DNA from: Methanobacteriota archaeon | GTDB taxonomy: Archaea > Thermoplasmatota > Thermoplasmata > RBG-16-68-12 | Direction of reading: 5' to 3' | Length of the DNA stretch: 23,254 bases | NCBI GenBank assembly: GCA_005878515.1 | Contig: VBLZ01000127.1 | Span: forward strand, 1-23,254 | In this document: piece by piece, positions 7,214-14,880 of the stretch | Numbering within the stretch: position 1 is the stretch's first letter | Layout: each line of letters starts with the position of its first letter | The notes under the pieces: model-generated | What the model saw: the letters and a program-made list of their open reading frames with translations, nothing else | What the model was told of the DNA's origin: nothing | The model's database searches: none | Translations under genes and position numbers: made by a program

Positions 7214-8812
7214 CTGACGCACTGGTACGATGACCTCCTCATCGATGCGAAAGCGTACGTCGGCGAGAAGCGGGACCTCGTCGTCAACGCTGGCTTGAGC
7301 GTCAGCGGACTCCAACATGTGGGGAGGCTCCGAGGCGAGATCACACTCTCCCAGTTCCTGACTCGAAGTTTCCGAGACCTGGGTCGGAACACGATTCAGA
7401 GTCTCGTCCTGTACACGCAGGACGAGTGGAAGGCGAAGGAAGCCCAGGTGGCCCAATTCACGAAAGAGGACGGGCGGAAGTACGCCGGCCGCCGGCTCAT
7501 CGATGTCCCGGATCCGCTCGGTTGCCACGCGAACTGGGTCGAACATTTCTGGCAGGATTTCGGCGGGGTGTTGGATCGGTTCGCGCCCGGCGTCCGGATT
7601 GTTACGACCACGGACACGTATCGCAACCCGGAGATGCAAGCCCTCGTCCGCGATTTGGCTTCGCGCGCGGAAGAAGTCCGGGCGGTCGTCAACAAGTACC
7701 GGGCCCGCCACCCCTATCCCGCGGGATGGACTCCCTTCGAGGCGTTCTGCGAGAAATGCGGGACGATCGGCGCGACCACGACCGCGATCGATGGCACGTC
7801 GGCGTCGTACCGCTGCGAGCGATGCGGGCATCGTGGCAAATCCTCGATCGAGAAAGGGAAGTTGAATTGGCGGCTCGAGTGGCCCGCCCTCTGGAAAGTC
7901 TACCGCGTCGACATCGAGCCGTTCGGCAAGGATCACGCAACCCCGGGTGGCTCGCGGGACTCCTGCGCGGAGATCGCGCAGACGATCATGCACTTCCGGC
8001 CCCCGATGGGCATCCCGTACGAATGGGTCGGCATCTCCGACCGCGGGAAAGATCTCGGCGACATGGGCTCGTCGGATTTCCTCGGCTTCACGCCGGCCCA
8101 GTGGGTGGAACTCGGGGACCCGGAGGTCTTGCGGTACATATACGCGTTCAATCCGATCGCGCGACGGGTGGTCCTCGACCTCTATCGAGTCGACACATAC
8201 CACGACACCTTCGACCGCGCGGAAGACGCGTTCTATTCATCCGACCGGGAAGGCGATGAAGACGACCAGGCTCGGTCGTACGAACTCGCGTACCTCGCGC
8301 CACCGCCGAAGGCGCAATCCTTCGCCCTCTCGTACCGCCACGCGGCATTCTTGTCGCAGATCAGCCCCGAATCCGGTCGGCTCGAGTGGTGTCTGAAACG
8401 CATGCGGGACACGGGGATGCTGACCCGCGCCCCGACGGAATTCGAGCGCGCGCGAATCGCGAGGCGCCTGACGCAGTCCCGCATCTGGGTGGAGAAGTAC
8501 GCGCCGGAGAACCGCGTGAAGCTCCTTGAATCTCTGCCGCGCGAAGTGAAGGCGCAGCTCGACGCGGACGATCGTGCGGCGTTGCGATTGTATGCAGCTC
8601 GCGCCGCCTCCGTTCCTTGGAACGAGGAGTCGATCAAGGAGTCGATGGTCGTGCTCACGAAGAAAGGTGGCCTCCCGGTCGAGACCGGCCGATTCTTCCG
8701 TGACCTCTACCTGATCGTGCTCGGGTCGGAGAAAGGTCCTCGGGCCGCGCCGTTCCTCGCGGTGTTGGAGAAGGACTGGGTGTTACGCCGACTCAAGGAA
8801 GCGGCCCAGTAA
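7214..8812 (+). CDS. lysS: class I lysyl-tRNA synthetase, divergent, apparent CTG start
   Basis: A 532-residue reading that matches class I LysRS end to end. Seen: N-terminal HW (residues 3-4) at the family position, SGLQHVGR as HIGH signature (HVGR 35-38), VPDPLGCH, a zinc ribbon with Cys 179, 182, 201 and 204, and the W...VDIEPFGKDH segment (GKDH 238-241) followed by GGS. The KMSKS region reads DMGSS (283-287), lacking the usual lysine. C-terminal helices end in EKGPRAAPFLAVL. No ATG, GTG or TTG lies in frame before the HIGH region except TTG 7295, which would delete the first Rossmann strand. CTG 7214 aligns with the family Met. An indel after GTG 7204 is the alternative. The enzyme charges tRNA-Lys. 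Confidence 0.85.
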   Translation: MTHWYDDLLIDAKAYVGEKRDLVVNAGLSVSGLQHVGRLRGEITLSQFLTRSFRDLGRNTIQSLVLYTQDEWKAKEAQVAQFTKEDGRKYAGRRLIDVPDPLGCHANWVEHFWQDFGGVLDRFAPGVRIVTTTDTYRNPEMQALVRDLASRAEEVRAVVNKYRARHPYPAGWTPFEAFCEKCGTIGATTTAIDGTSASYRCERCGHRGKSSIEKGKLNWRLEWPALWKVYRVDIEPFGKDHATPGGSRDSCAEIAQTIMHFRPPMGIPYEWVGISDRGKDLGDMGSSDFLGFTPAQWVELGDPEVLRYIYAFNPIARRVVLDLYRVDTYHDTFDRAEDAFYSSDREGDEDDQARSYELAYLAPPPKAQSFALSYRHAAFLSQISPESGRLEWCLKRMRDTGMLTRAPTEFERARIARRLTQSRIWVEKYAPENRVKLLESLPREVKAQLDADDRAALRLYAARAASVPWNEESIKESMVVLTKKGGLPVETGRFFRDLYLIVLGSEKGPRAAPFLAVLEKDWVLRRLKEAAQ

Positions 8813-8820
8813 GAAAAGTC

Positions 8821-8828
8821 AATATACG
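8821..8828 (+). promoter_or_regulatory. TATA box of tRNA-Gln
   Basis: AATATACG begins 32 nt before the first base of the tRNA, the spacing seen at the protein genes of this window. It lies 9 nt after the LysRS stop codon. Confidence 0.55.
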
Positions 8829-8874
8829 CCCTCTCCGTTGAATCGCGTTCGCAGCCCCGTGGTCTAGCGGCCAA

Positions 8875-8902
8875 TCGTGACCGCGATGCGGTCGCGGGCC
8901 AG
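8875..8902 (+). other. noncanonical D-loop intron of tRNA-Gln
   Basis: GGCC (8869-8872) pairs with GGCC (8897-8900) as the central 4-bp helix, flanked by 3-nt bulges AAT (8873-8875) and AGT (8901-8903). Within the intron, 8876-8884 pairs with 8888-8896 as a 9-bp hairpin with loop GAT. Cutting after the second base of each bulge removes 8875-8902, between tRNA positions 21 and 22. The outer helix is weak, as in relaxed BHB motifs. Confidence 0.85.
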
Positions 8903-8918
8903 TGATTCGAGGCTCTGG

Positions 8919-8942
8919 ATCGGCCGAAGACGCCGAGGAGAG
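8919..8942 (+). other. canonical 37/38 intron of tRNA-Gln
   Basis: The bulges are GGA (8917-8919) and AGA (8941-8943). The central helix is CTCT/GGAG with one T-G pair. The inner helix is TCGGC (8920-8924) with GCCGA (8932-8936). The splicing endonuclease would cut after G8918 and after G8942, leaving loop CTCTGGA in the mature tRNA. Confidence 0.85.
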
Positions 8943-8981
8943 ACCTCGCGACGGCAGTTCGAATCTGCCCGGGGCTATCTC

Positions 8982-9908
8982 CTATTCCGCCAGGATCGAC
9001 ACCGCGTTCGGAACGACCGCGAAGCGCAACGGATGGCGGCCCACGAATTCGCCATCCAGGTCGATCATCTCCTCCGCCCCGCGGATCCTCAGTTCGCGAC
9101 ATCGAAACGTCGTGACCTCCTTCAGCGACAGGTGCTCGCCCCGCCGGAGGGCGGGCAGGTTCCGCCGCGCGGTCTTGAAATCGATGTCCCCGAAGATGAC
9201 TACATCCAGCAGCCCGTCCGCGAGGTCCGCGCCGGGCGCGGGCATCAAGCCCGCCCCGAAATACCGGCCGTTCGCCACGACGAAGTCATTGACCACCACC
9301 TCTTTCGGCGGCCCGCCGTCCGCTTCGTAGACGACGTGCGTGTTCCGATACCGGGGAAGCGTCCGGAGAATCGCGAGCACGAAGGTGAGCCGCCCACCGA
9401 GGATCTTGGAGGAGCGATTCACGCGATCGACCACCGCGCCACCCGAGCCGAATTCAGCGATGTTGACGAAGTAGCGGGTCCTTCGAGCTCCGGCGTCGAG
9501 GAATTCACAGAGGCCCGCATCGATCGTCCGAGGGTGATGCTCGCGGATACACCGAGCGAGGGCCGCCGGCGTGGCCGGGACCGGGAGCGTCCTCACAAAA
9601 TCGGCCCCGGTCCCAGCGGAGAACACTGCGACGCACGCATCGGTGTTCCGAGCCGTCTCCCGATGACCAAGGTAACCGTTGACGACCTCGTTGAACGTGC
9701 CGTCACCGCCGACCGAGACGATCGTCGTAGCGCCCTCGCTCAACGCCGCCCGCGTGAGCTGCGTGGCATGGCCACGGTGGTCGGTCGTCCGGACTTCAAG
9801 GCCGGGGCCTAGCTCATGTCGGAAAATGCGTTCGTAGGTCTTCCAGCGACGACGCATCCCACCGTTGGCAGAGGCCGGATTCACGATGAAGACGATGTCA
9901 GCCGCCAT
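8982..9908 (-). CDS. diacylglycerol/sphingosine kinase-family lipid kinase
   Basis: A 308-residue member of the DAGK catalytic (YegS/LCB5/BmrU) family. Visible: IVNPASANGG (8-17), the nucleotide-binding VSVGGDGTFNEVVNG (64-78), FSAGTGADF (96-104) and the C-terminal sheet with VNDFVVANGRYFGAG, DGLLDVVIFG and MIDLDGEF. These enzymes phosphorylate a lipid hydroxyl such as that of diacylglycerol or another lipid alcohol; the exact substrate is unknown. The ATG at 9908 overlaps the end of the glycerol-3-phosphate dehydrogenase gene by 11 nt, making it the last gene of a three-gene operon. In-frame sequence upstream to 10028 lies inside that neighbour. The stop is 4 nt from the convergent tRNA-Gln. 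Confidence 0.85.
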   Translation of the reverse strand: MAADIVFIVNPASANGGMRRRWKTYERIFRHELGPGLEVRTTDHRGHATQLTRAALSEGATTIVSVGGDGTFNEVVNGYLGHRETARNTDACVAVFSAGTGADFVRTLPVPATPAALARCIREHHPRTIDAGLCEFLDAGARRTRYFVNIAEFGSGGAVVDRVNRSSKILGGRLTFVLAILRTLPRYRNTHVVYEADGGPPKEVVVNDFVVANGRYFGAGLMPAPGADLADGLLDVVIFGDIDFKTARRNLPALRRGEHLSLKEVTTFRCRELRIRGAEEMIDLDGEFVGRHPLRFAVVPNAVSILAE

Positions 9909-11508
9909 GGGCGACCCGGAATCTCTGATGGTCCCGCGCGAGGTTTTCGTAACCTCGGACCTCCTGCTCCATCTTCTGGGAGTCCCATCCGAGGAGGCGG
10001 CCCATCCGCTCCGCCACGGTCGCCGCAACGCCGACGCCTTGGTCCGGTGTTTCGTAAAACAATCCGAGCCGCCGGACCAGCACGTCGCCGAGGGTCATCG
10101 CCATCTCGTCGTGGACCGCGATCTCCACCTCGACCCAGGTGTACGGTCGTGCTAGGACGAGGCGTTCCGTCGCGGAAGGCCCACCCATGTGGCGCTCCAC
10201 CTGTTCGGGCGCGTATCGACGTTGGAGATGGAGGGCCGTCTCCTCGTCGAACCCGAGGTCCGTGAACTCCTCGAGCGCGTGAATGGGAGGGCCCAGCGGA
10301 CGATCCCGGGTCATGCTCGCGCCGGTACGGCCGAGCCGACGAGCGAGAAGTCCGCCCACCTCCTCGGCCATGGCCCGGTGGGTCGTCAGCTTCCCCCCGG
10401 TCACCGAGATGAGGCCATCGTGGTCCTCGAAGATCGCGTGATCCCGCGAGATATCGGATTCGGCTTTCTCGTGCCCTCGGCGCAGCAGAGGACGCAAGCC
10501 CGCATATGCGCTGACCACGTCGTCGGGACCCAGGTGGGCGGCCGGGAACGTCTCATTCACGGTTTCCAAGAGATACGCGACATCTCCGGCGTCTGGAACC
10601 ACGGAGTCCGGATTGCCGCGAAAGTCGGTGTCGGTGGTCCCGACAAGGGTCAAATCACCCCATGGGAGAACGAACACCACGCGGCCGTCCCGCCTTGCCG
10701 TGAGAGCGAGTGCGTGGCGGTTCCCGACTTTCGCACGCGCGAGGAAGATGTGAATCCCTTTCGTTGGCCGGATTGTGGGAGTCGATCGGCCCGTCCGCAG
10801 ATCGTCCAGCCAGACTCCGGTCGCGTTCACAACAAACCGCGATGAGGTCGTGAATGAGTCGTCGGTCATCGCATCACGGAGGTGCGCGCCCACGATGCGA
10901 TCACTCTCCCGGATGAGGCCCTCCACTCGAATGTGATTCGCAACGATCGCTCCCGCATCGGCGGCATCTTGGACGACCGCGAGGACGAGCCGCGAATCGT
11001 CGGTCCATGCGTCGTAGTACAGTCCGGCGCCCGCGAGTTCCTCGCCCGCGATCTGCGGCTCGCGTTCTCGGGCCTCCGTCGGCGAGAGCCACAATCGGCG
11101 GGGGAGCGTCTTCTCTCGTGACAGGAAATCGTACAGGAACAAACCGAACCGCAGGAGGGCCCTTCCTGGACCGCGGTCCGCGTACGATGGGATGAGGAAC
11201 GGCAGCGGATGGACGAGTCCCTGGGCGTTGTGGAGCAAGAGGTCCCGTTCGCGCACCGCCCGTCGCACGAGCCCGAATCGATAGTTTCGGAGGTATCGAA
11301 GGCCCCCGTGGACGAGCCGCGACGTCTTGCCGCTCGTGCCGGCCGCGAAGTCACCTCGATCGACCAGCCCGGTTACGAAACCGCGGCACGCCGCGTCCCG
11401 TGCCACACCGGCGCCGACGATGCCGCCACCGACGACGAGGACATCGAGTGGTTCAGTCCGCATCCGCTCCAGGTTCGCCGCCCGCGTGCGAGCCGAGAAC
11501 TCGGTCAC
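9898..11508 (-). CDS. glpA: FAD-dependent glycerol-3-phosphate dehydrogenase
   Basis: A 536-residue flavoprotein of the GlpA/GlpD family, which oxidises sn-glycerol 3-phosphate to dihydroxyacetone phosphate and feeds electrons to quinone or another carrier. Seen: FAD-binding VVGGGIVG (25-32), the family hallmark GTSGKTSRLVHGGLRYL (57-73), RPTKGIHIFL, FVLPWGDLTLVGTTDTDF, AYAGLRPLL and SVTGGKLTTHR. A C-terminal helical domain (TWVEVEIAVHDEMAMTLGDVLVRR) is shared with bacterial GlpD. The GTG start at 11508 overlaps the preceding stop as GTGA; an in-frame ATG at 11463 is the alternative. It sits between an AGPS-like flavoprotein gene and a lipid kinase, pointing to glycerolipid rather than simple glycerol metabolism. 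Confidence 0.9.
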   Translation of the reverse strand: MTEFSARTRAANLERMRTEPLDVLVVGGGIVGAGVARDAACRGFVTGLVDRGDFAAGTSGKTSRLVHGGLRYLRNYRFGLVRRAVRERDLLLHNAQGLVHPLPFLIPSYADRGPGRALLRFGLFLYDFLSREKTLPRRLWLSPTEAREREPQIAGEELAGAGLYYDAWTDDSRLVLAVVQDAADAGAIVANHIRVEGLIRESDRIVGAHLRDAMTDDSFTTSSRFVVNATGVWLDDLRTGRSTPTIRPTKGIHIFLARAKVGNRHALALTARRDGRVVFVLPWGDLTLVGTTDTDFRGNPDSVVPDAGDVAYLLETVNETFPAAHLGPDDVVSAYAGLRPLLRRGHEKAESDISRDHAIFEDHDGLISVTGGKLTTHRAMAEEVGGLLARRLGRTGASMTRDRPLGPPIHALEEFTDLGFDEETALHLQRRYAPEQVERHMGGPSATERLVLARPYTWVEVEIAVHDEMAMTLGDVLVRRLGLFYETPDQGVGVAATVAERMGRLLGWDSQKMEQEVRGYENLARDHQRFRVAHGG

Positions 11509-13133
11509 GTCGATCCCGTCACGAGGGTCCCCGGGTTCATGATGCCGTCTGGGTCGAGTTCCCGTTTCAGGGCCCGTAGCACAACGAGCCCGTCCTCGCC
11601 GATGACCCGGGCCAGGTAGGGCGCATGATCCTCGCCGATCCCGTGATGGTGGCTCAGCGCCCCGCCCGCATCCAGCAACGCCTCGGTGACGGCGGCCTTG
11701 ATCGCTTCCCACTGTTCGATCTCACGGCCCTCCCGCTGCGGCGCCAGGAATGTGTAGTACAACGAGGCGCCGTCCGGGTAGGCGTGGGACACGTGACACA
11801 GCACGAGGCCGGCGGTGCCGTCTTTCCACAAGGCCTCTTGCAGCGCCTTCTTCGCCTGATCGTACACCGCCAGAAGTTGCGACCATCGGGCGGCGGTCTC
11901 GACCGTGTCGACGAGGATGCCGTGATCGAGGAGCGAGTCCCGCAGGTAGGGGAGTTCGAACCGCTCATGGGACCATCGCTCCGCCGGGCCGGCCCCCAGG
12001 CTCGTGGAGTTCGCCCGGGCATGCCGGAGCGCCAACCGACGCCGGTGGGTCACGCGCTCCTTCGTGCCTTCGAAACCCATGAGGAGGAGCGATCCTTCGG
12101 CGAGTCGGCGTCCGGCGATGCCGTCGGCGTCCGGTGAGATGCCTTCGCCGGCCGCCGCGAACTTCGTCTCCTCGCTGTCTGCAAGGTACGCCATGTCCGG
12201 GAGGCCGTCCTCCCGCGCCATCGCCCGCAGGGCCGCCACGCCATCGGCGAAGCTCGAGAATAACCGCGACTCGAAGCGTCGAACGGAAGGCAAGGGCTGC
12301 ACGCGGAGCGTGGCCTGCGTGATCACCCCGAGCGCGCCTTCCGAGCCGAGGACGAGTTCCTTCAGGCTTGGTCCATGCGATTCCTTCGGCGCCGATCCGA
12401 CCTCGACGACGCGGGCGGGCGAGACGAGTCGCACTCCGACGACGAGGTCCTCGATGCTCCCGTACCGGTTCGAATGGGAGCCGGACGCCCGCATCGCGAT
12501 CCATCCCCCGACCGTCGAGAACTCCCACGATTGCGGGAAGTGGCCGAGCGTGAGGCCCTTCTCGTTCAAGGCATCCTCCAGCGGCGGTCCGCGGATTCCC
12601 GCTTCGACGGTCGCGAGGCCCGATTCGACGTCGATCGCGAGGACCCGTCGGAGGCGGCGCAGGTCCATGACGATCGTTGCCGCGAATTCCGAATGGACAT
12701 CGAGGCCACCGACCACGTTCGTACCTCCGCCGAACGGAATCACCGCGTAGCGGCGGCTTGCCGCGAACTCGAGGAGACGCGGGACCGAGTCCTCTTCGTC
12801 CGGATAGACGACGAGGTCGGGGACATGGTCGACGCGCGCGGTTCGCAGGCGGACGAGATCCTTGTAGCCTTTTCCCGTGGCGTGCGTCACGCGCGCGACA
12901 TCATCGCTCGCGAGATTCCCCTCGCCGACGATGCCCTGGATGTCCGCGAGGTCCTGGGTCGTCAGCCTCGAAGGCGGGACCGTGATGCGGTCGAAGGACG
13001 CCACGTTACGCCGCGCGGAGAGGTCGACCTCCAAGCGGTGTCCAAGATACGCCGCTAGAGCAGGGCGGCTCTGGAGCCTCAGGACCTTGTCTTCCCAGCC
13101 CCATCCCCACCACTTCGTCGGCCGCGCGTCCAA
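11505..13133 (-). CDS. FAD-linked oxidase, alkylglycerone-phosphate synthase-like
   Basis: A 542-residue PCMH-type FAD protein. Seen: N-terminal KWWGWGWED (7-15, like the KWNGWGY opening I recall for eukaryotic AGPS), PDLVVYPDEEDSV (105-117), PFGGGTNV (133-140), GHFPQSWEFSTVGGW (197-211), RASG (215-218), GSEGALGVIT (263-272), a YYTF motif and LSHHHGIGEDH (493-503). The WEFSTVGGW and SHHHG signatures fit alkyldihydroxyacetonephosphate synthase better than D-lactate or glycolate oxidases. AGPS swaps the acyl chain of acyl-DHAP for a fatty alcohol, making an ether bond. D-2-hydroxyacid dehydrogenase activity remains possible. The TTG start at 13133 has a TATA box about 30 nt upstream (13155-13163). 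Confidence 0.85.
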   Translation of the reverse strand: MDARPTKWWGWGWEDKVLRLQSRPALAAYLGHRLEVDLSARRNVASFDRITVPPSRLTTQDLADIQGIVGEGNLASDDVARVTHATGKGYKDLVRLRTARVDHVPDLVVYPDEEDSVPRLLEFAASRRYAVIPFGGGTNVVGGLDVHSEFAATIVMDLRRLRRVLAIDVESGLATVEAGIRGPPLEDALNEKGLTLGHFPQSWEFSTVGGWIAMRASGSHSNRYGSIEDLVVGVRLVSPARVVEVGSAPKESHGPSLKELVLGSEGALGVITQATLRVQPLPSVRRFESRLFSSFADGVAALRAMAREDGLPDMAYLADSEETKFAAAGEGISPDADGIAGRRLAEGSLLLMGFEGTKERVTHRRRLALRHARANSTSLGAGPAERWSHERFELPYLRDSLLDHGILVDTVETAARWSQLLAVYDQAKKALQEALWKDGTAGLVLCHVSHAYPDGASLYYTFLAPQREGREIEQWEAIKAAVTEALLDAGGALSHHHGIGEDHAPYLARVIGEDGLVVLRALKRELDPDGIMNPGTLVTGST

Positions 13134-13154
13134 CGCCTGCGCGAAGCGGATGGG

Positions 13155-13163
13155 CCGATAAAG
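13155..13163 (-). promoter_or_regulatory. TATA box of the lipid operon
   Basis: CTTTATCGG on the minus strand begins 30 nt before the TTG at 13133 and supports that otherwise unusual start. It would drive the AGPS-like, glpA and kinase genes as one leaderless transcript. Confidence 0.5.
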
Positions 13164-13219
13164 ACGTTCCTCTGGAATTGCAGGCGGCGCGTTCCCAAAG
13201 GATTAAAGACGGCGCCACG

Positions 13220-14407
13220 ATGGGGCCGCACCGGGAGGGGACGGGCACGATCGTGAGCCGGGAAGGGATCTTGAAAGTCCTGGAAGCGTACGATCGGTCC
13301 GCGATCCGCATCGCGACGATCGGCTCGCACTCGGCCCTCGATGTCTGTGACGGGGCCGTCGAGGAAGGTTTCGCGACCCTCGTGATCTGCGAAAAGGGCC
13401 GGTCGACCCCGTATGCAAGGTTCTTCCGCGCGACGCGGGACAAGGAAGGCCGTGCGGTCCGCGGCGTGGTGGATGAGGCGATCGTCGTCTCGAAGTTCCA
13501 GGAAGTCCTCGACGAGAAGATGCAGGACCGTCTCCGCAAGGCGAACGCCGTCTTCGTCCCGAATCGCTCCTTCACCACGTACTGCGATCTCGACGCGATC
13601 GAGCGCTCGTTCCACGTCCCACTGTTCGGGAGCCGCAACCTGCTGCGGACCGAGGAACGGGAGGAGGAACGGAGCTACTATTGGATCCTCGAGAAGGCCC
13701 GACTGCCGGCTCCGGAGAAGATCGAGGACCCGGAGGAGATCGACGGCCTGGTCATCGTGAAGTTGCATCACAAGGTCAAGAAACTCGAGCGCGGCTTCTT
13801 CACCGCCGCGAGCTACAAGGAGTACAAGACGAAGTCCGAGGCCCTCCTGAAGCAGGGCGTCATCTCGGCCCGGGACTTGGCCAAGGCCCGGATCGAGCGG
13901 TACATCATCGGACCGATCTTCAACTTCGATTTCTTCTACTCCCCGATCGAGGCGCAGGCGGAGAAACTCGAACTCCTCGGGATCGACTGGCGCTTCGAGA
14001 CGTCCTTGGACGGACACGTGCGCCTGCCCGCCGATCAGCAGATGACGCTCGACGAGGCGCAGCGCATTCCCGAATACGTCGTCGTCGGACACAACACGGC
14101 GACCCTCCGCGAGTCTAGCCTTGCGGCGATCTTCGACATCGCCGAGCGCTACGTCCGGGCGACCCAGGAGCACTTCCGACCGGGAATCATCGGGCCGTTC
14201 ACCCTCCAGACCGCGGTCGACAAGGACCTGAAGTTCTGGGTCTATGACGTGGCGCCGCGCATCGGCGGCGGGACGAACGTCCACATGTCGATGGGCCACC
14301 CGTATGGGAACTCGCTCTGGCGCCGTCCCATGAGCACGGGACGGCGGATCGCGATGGAGATCCGGCGGGGGATCGAAAGCGGTCGGCTCGACGAGATCGT
14401 GACCTGA
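13220..14407 (+). CDS. PurP-family ATP-grasp ligase (formate-AICAR ligase-like)
   Basis: A 395-residue protein resembling archaeal PurP, which makes FAICAR from AICAR, formate and ATP in purine synthesis. Shared features: IATIGSHSALDVCDGAVEEGF (31-51, GSHSAL 35-40), VFVPNRSF (111-118), VPLFGSRNLLRTE (133-145), ELLGIDWRFE, VVVGHNTATLRES and APRIGGGTN. The glycine-rich ATP-grasp loop (GAxGGxGYF in typical PurP, from memory) reads KLHHKVKKLERGFF (181-194) and has lost most glycines, so this may be a paralogue with altered chemistry. ATG 13220 is used here. GTG 13253, after a GGGAGGGG stretch, aligns with the family start and fits the TATA-like GGATTAAAG at 13200-13208. Confidence 0.75.
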   Translation: MGPHREGTGTIVSREGILKVLEAYDRSAIRIATIGSHSALDVCDGAVEEGFATLVICEKGRSTPYARFFRATRDKEGRAVRGVVDEAIVVSKFQEVLDEKMQDRLRKANAVFVPNRSFTTYCDLDAIERSFHVPLFGSRNLLRTEEREEERSYYWILEKARLPAPEKIEDPEEIDGLVIVKLHHKVKKLERGFFTAASYKEYKTKSEALLKQGVISARDLAKARIERYIIGPIFNFDFFYSPIEAQAEKLELLGIDWRFETSLDGHVRLPADQQMTLDEAQRIPEYVVVGHNTATLRESSLAAIFDIAERYVRATQEHFRPGIIGPFTLQTAVDKDLKFWVYDVAPRIGGGTNVHMSMGHPYGNSLWRRPMSTGRRIAMEIRRGIESGRLDEIVT

Positions 14408-14420
14408 CCGATTCCTTGGG

Positions 14421-14858
14421 CTAGGGCCGCCGGCTTTCCACTTGGCTCCGAAGGCGCTCCAGGATGTCGTCGTCTTCGGCGGACATCATCCGGTTCATCG
14501 TCCCGGTCATCAAGCGCATCAGGCCTTTGCCCCACATCTGGGCTACGTAGGTGACCTCGGTCCCTGCGGATTTCGGCGCGAGGCGAAAACTCAGATCGCC
14601 TTTCATCACGCTGGCTTCGACATGGAGCCCGAGTTTCGACGGCGGCTCGAACGACGAGACGGTGAGCGTGGATTGCATCATGCGCTTCCCGGCCTTGCGG
14701 GTCTCCTGCCAGGAAGTGCCGAGGCGAAACGGACCCGGACTGACGCCGTCGATCCGCTGGATTGCGGGCATCCATTGTCTAGAAGAACCGAGGTCGGAAA
14801 GCACGGAGAACACGCGCTCCGGACTCGCGGCAATCATCGCGGTTCGGGTGAAGGTCAT
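14421..14858 (-). CDS. SRPBCC (START/Bet v 1-like) protein
   Basis: A 145-residue protein with the polyketide cyclase/dehydrase pattern of the SRPBCC fold: a first strand FTRTAMIAASPERVFSVLSD, then SSRQWMPAIQRIDGVS, alternating strands (LGTSWQETRKAG, MMQSTLTVSSFEPPSKLGLHVE), GTEVTYVAQMWGKG and a long C-terminal helix ILERLRSQV. Members bind hydrophobic ligands in a cavity. No substrate can be read from sequence. The ATG at 14858 lies 31 nt after a TTTATTAC box, so the mRNA is probably leaderless. The stop is 13 nt from the end of the convergent PurP-family gene. Confidence 0.8.
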   Translation of the reverse strand: MTFTRTAMIAASPERVFSVLSDLGSSRQWMPAIQRIDGVSPGPFRLGTSWQETRKAGKRMMQSTLTVSSFEPPSKLGLHVEASVMKGDLSFRLAPKSAGTEVTYVAQMWGKGLMRLMTGTMNRMMSAEDDDILERLRSQVESRRP

Positions 14859-14880
14859 GGGATGGCCAGAGAGAAACGCG

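Larger units (their letters stand above)
8853..8977 (+). tRNA. tRNA-Gln(CUG) with two introns
   Basis: The acceptor stem is AGCCCCG (8853-8859) with CGGGGCT (8970-8976), discriminator A8977. The T-arm is GGCAG-TTCGAAT-CTGCC. The anticodon stem is CGAGG (8908-8912) with CCTCG (8944-8948). The loop CTCTGG/A gives anticodon CUG. A 24-nt intron (8919-8942) sits at the canonical 37/38 site with a proper bulge-helix-bulge: CTCT (8913-8916) pairs GGAG (8937-8940) and each bulge has 3 nt. A second 28-nt intron (8875-8902) splits the D-loop. Removing both gives a 73-nt tRNA that begins AG and ends CUA, as archaeal tRNA-Gln does. CCA is not encoded. The 3' end lies 4 nt from the stop of the convergent kinase gene. 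Confidence 0.9.

Noticed and set aside
7295..8812. LysRS starting at TTG 7295
   Set aside because: This start removes the His-Trp N-terminus and the first Rossmann strand just before the HIGH motif, although both are encoded in frame upstream.
12460..12490. GGTTCGAAT resembling a tRNA T-loop
   Set aside because: It lies inside the well-conserved AGPS-like coding sequence and has no flanking cloverleaf.
13079..14299. 406-codon open frame antisense to the PurP-family gene
   Set aside because: The composition is shadow-like and the opposite strand carries clear PurP motifs.
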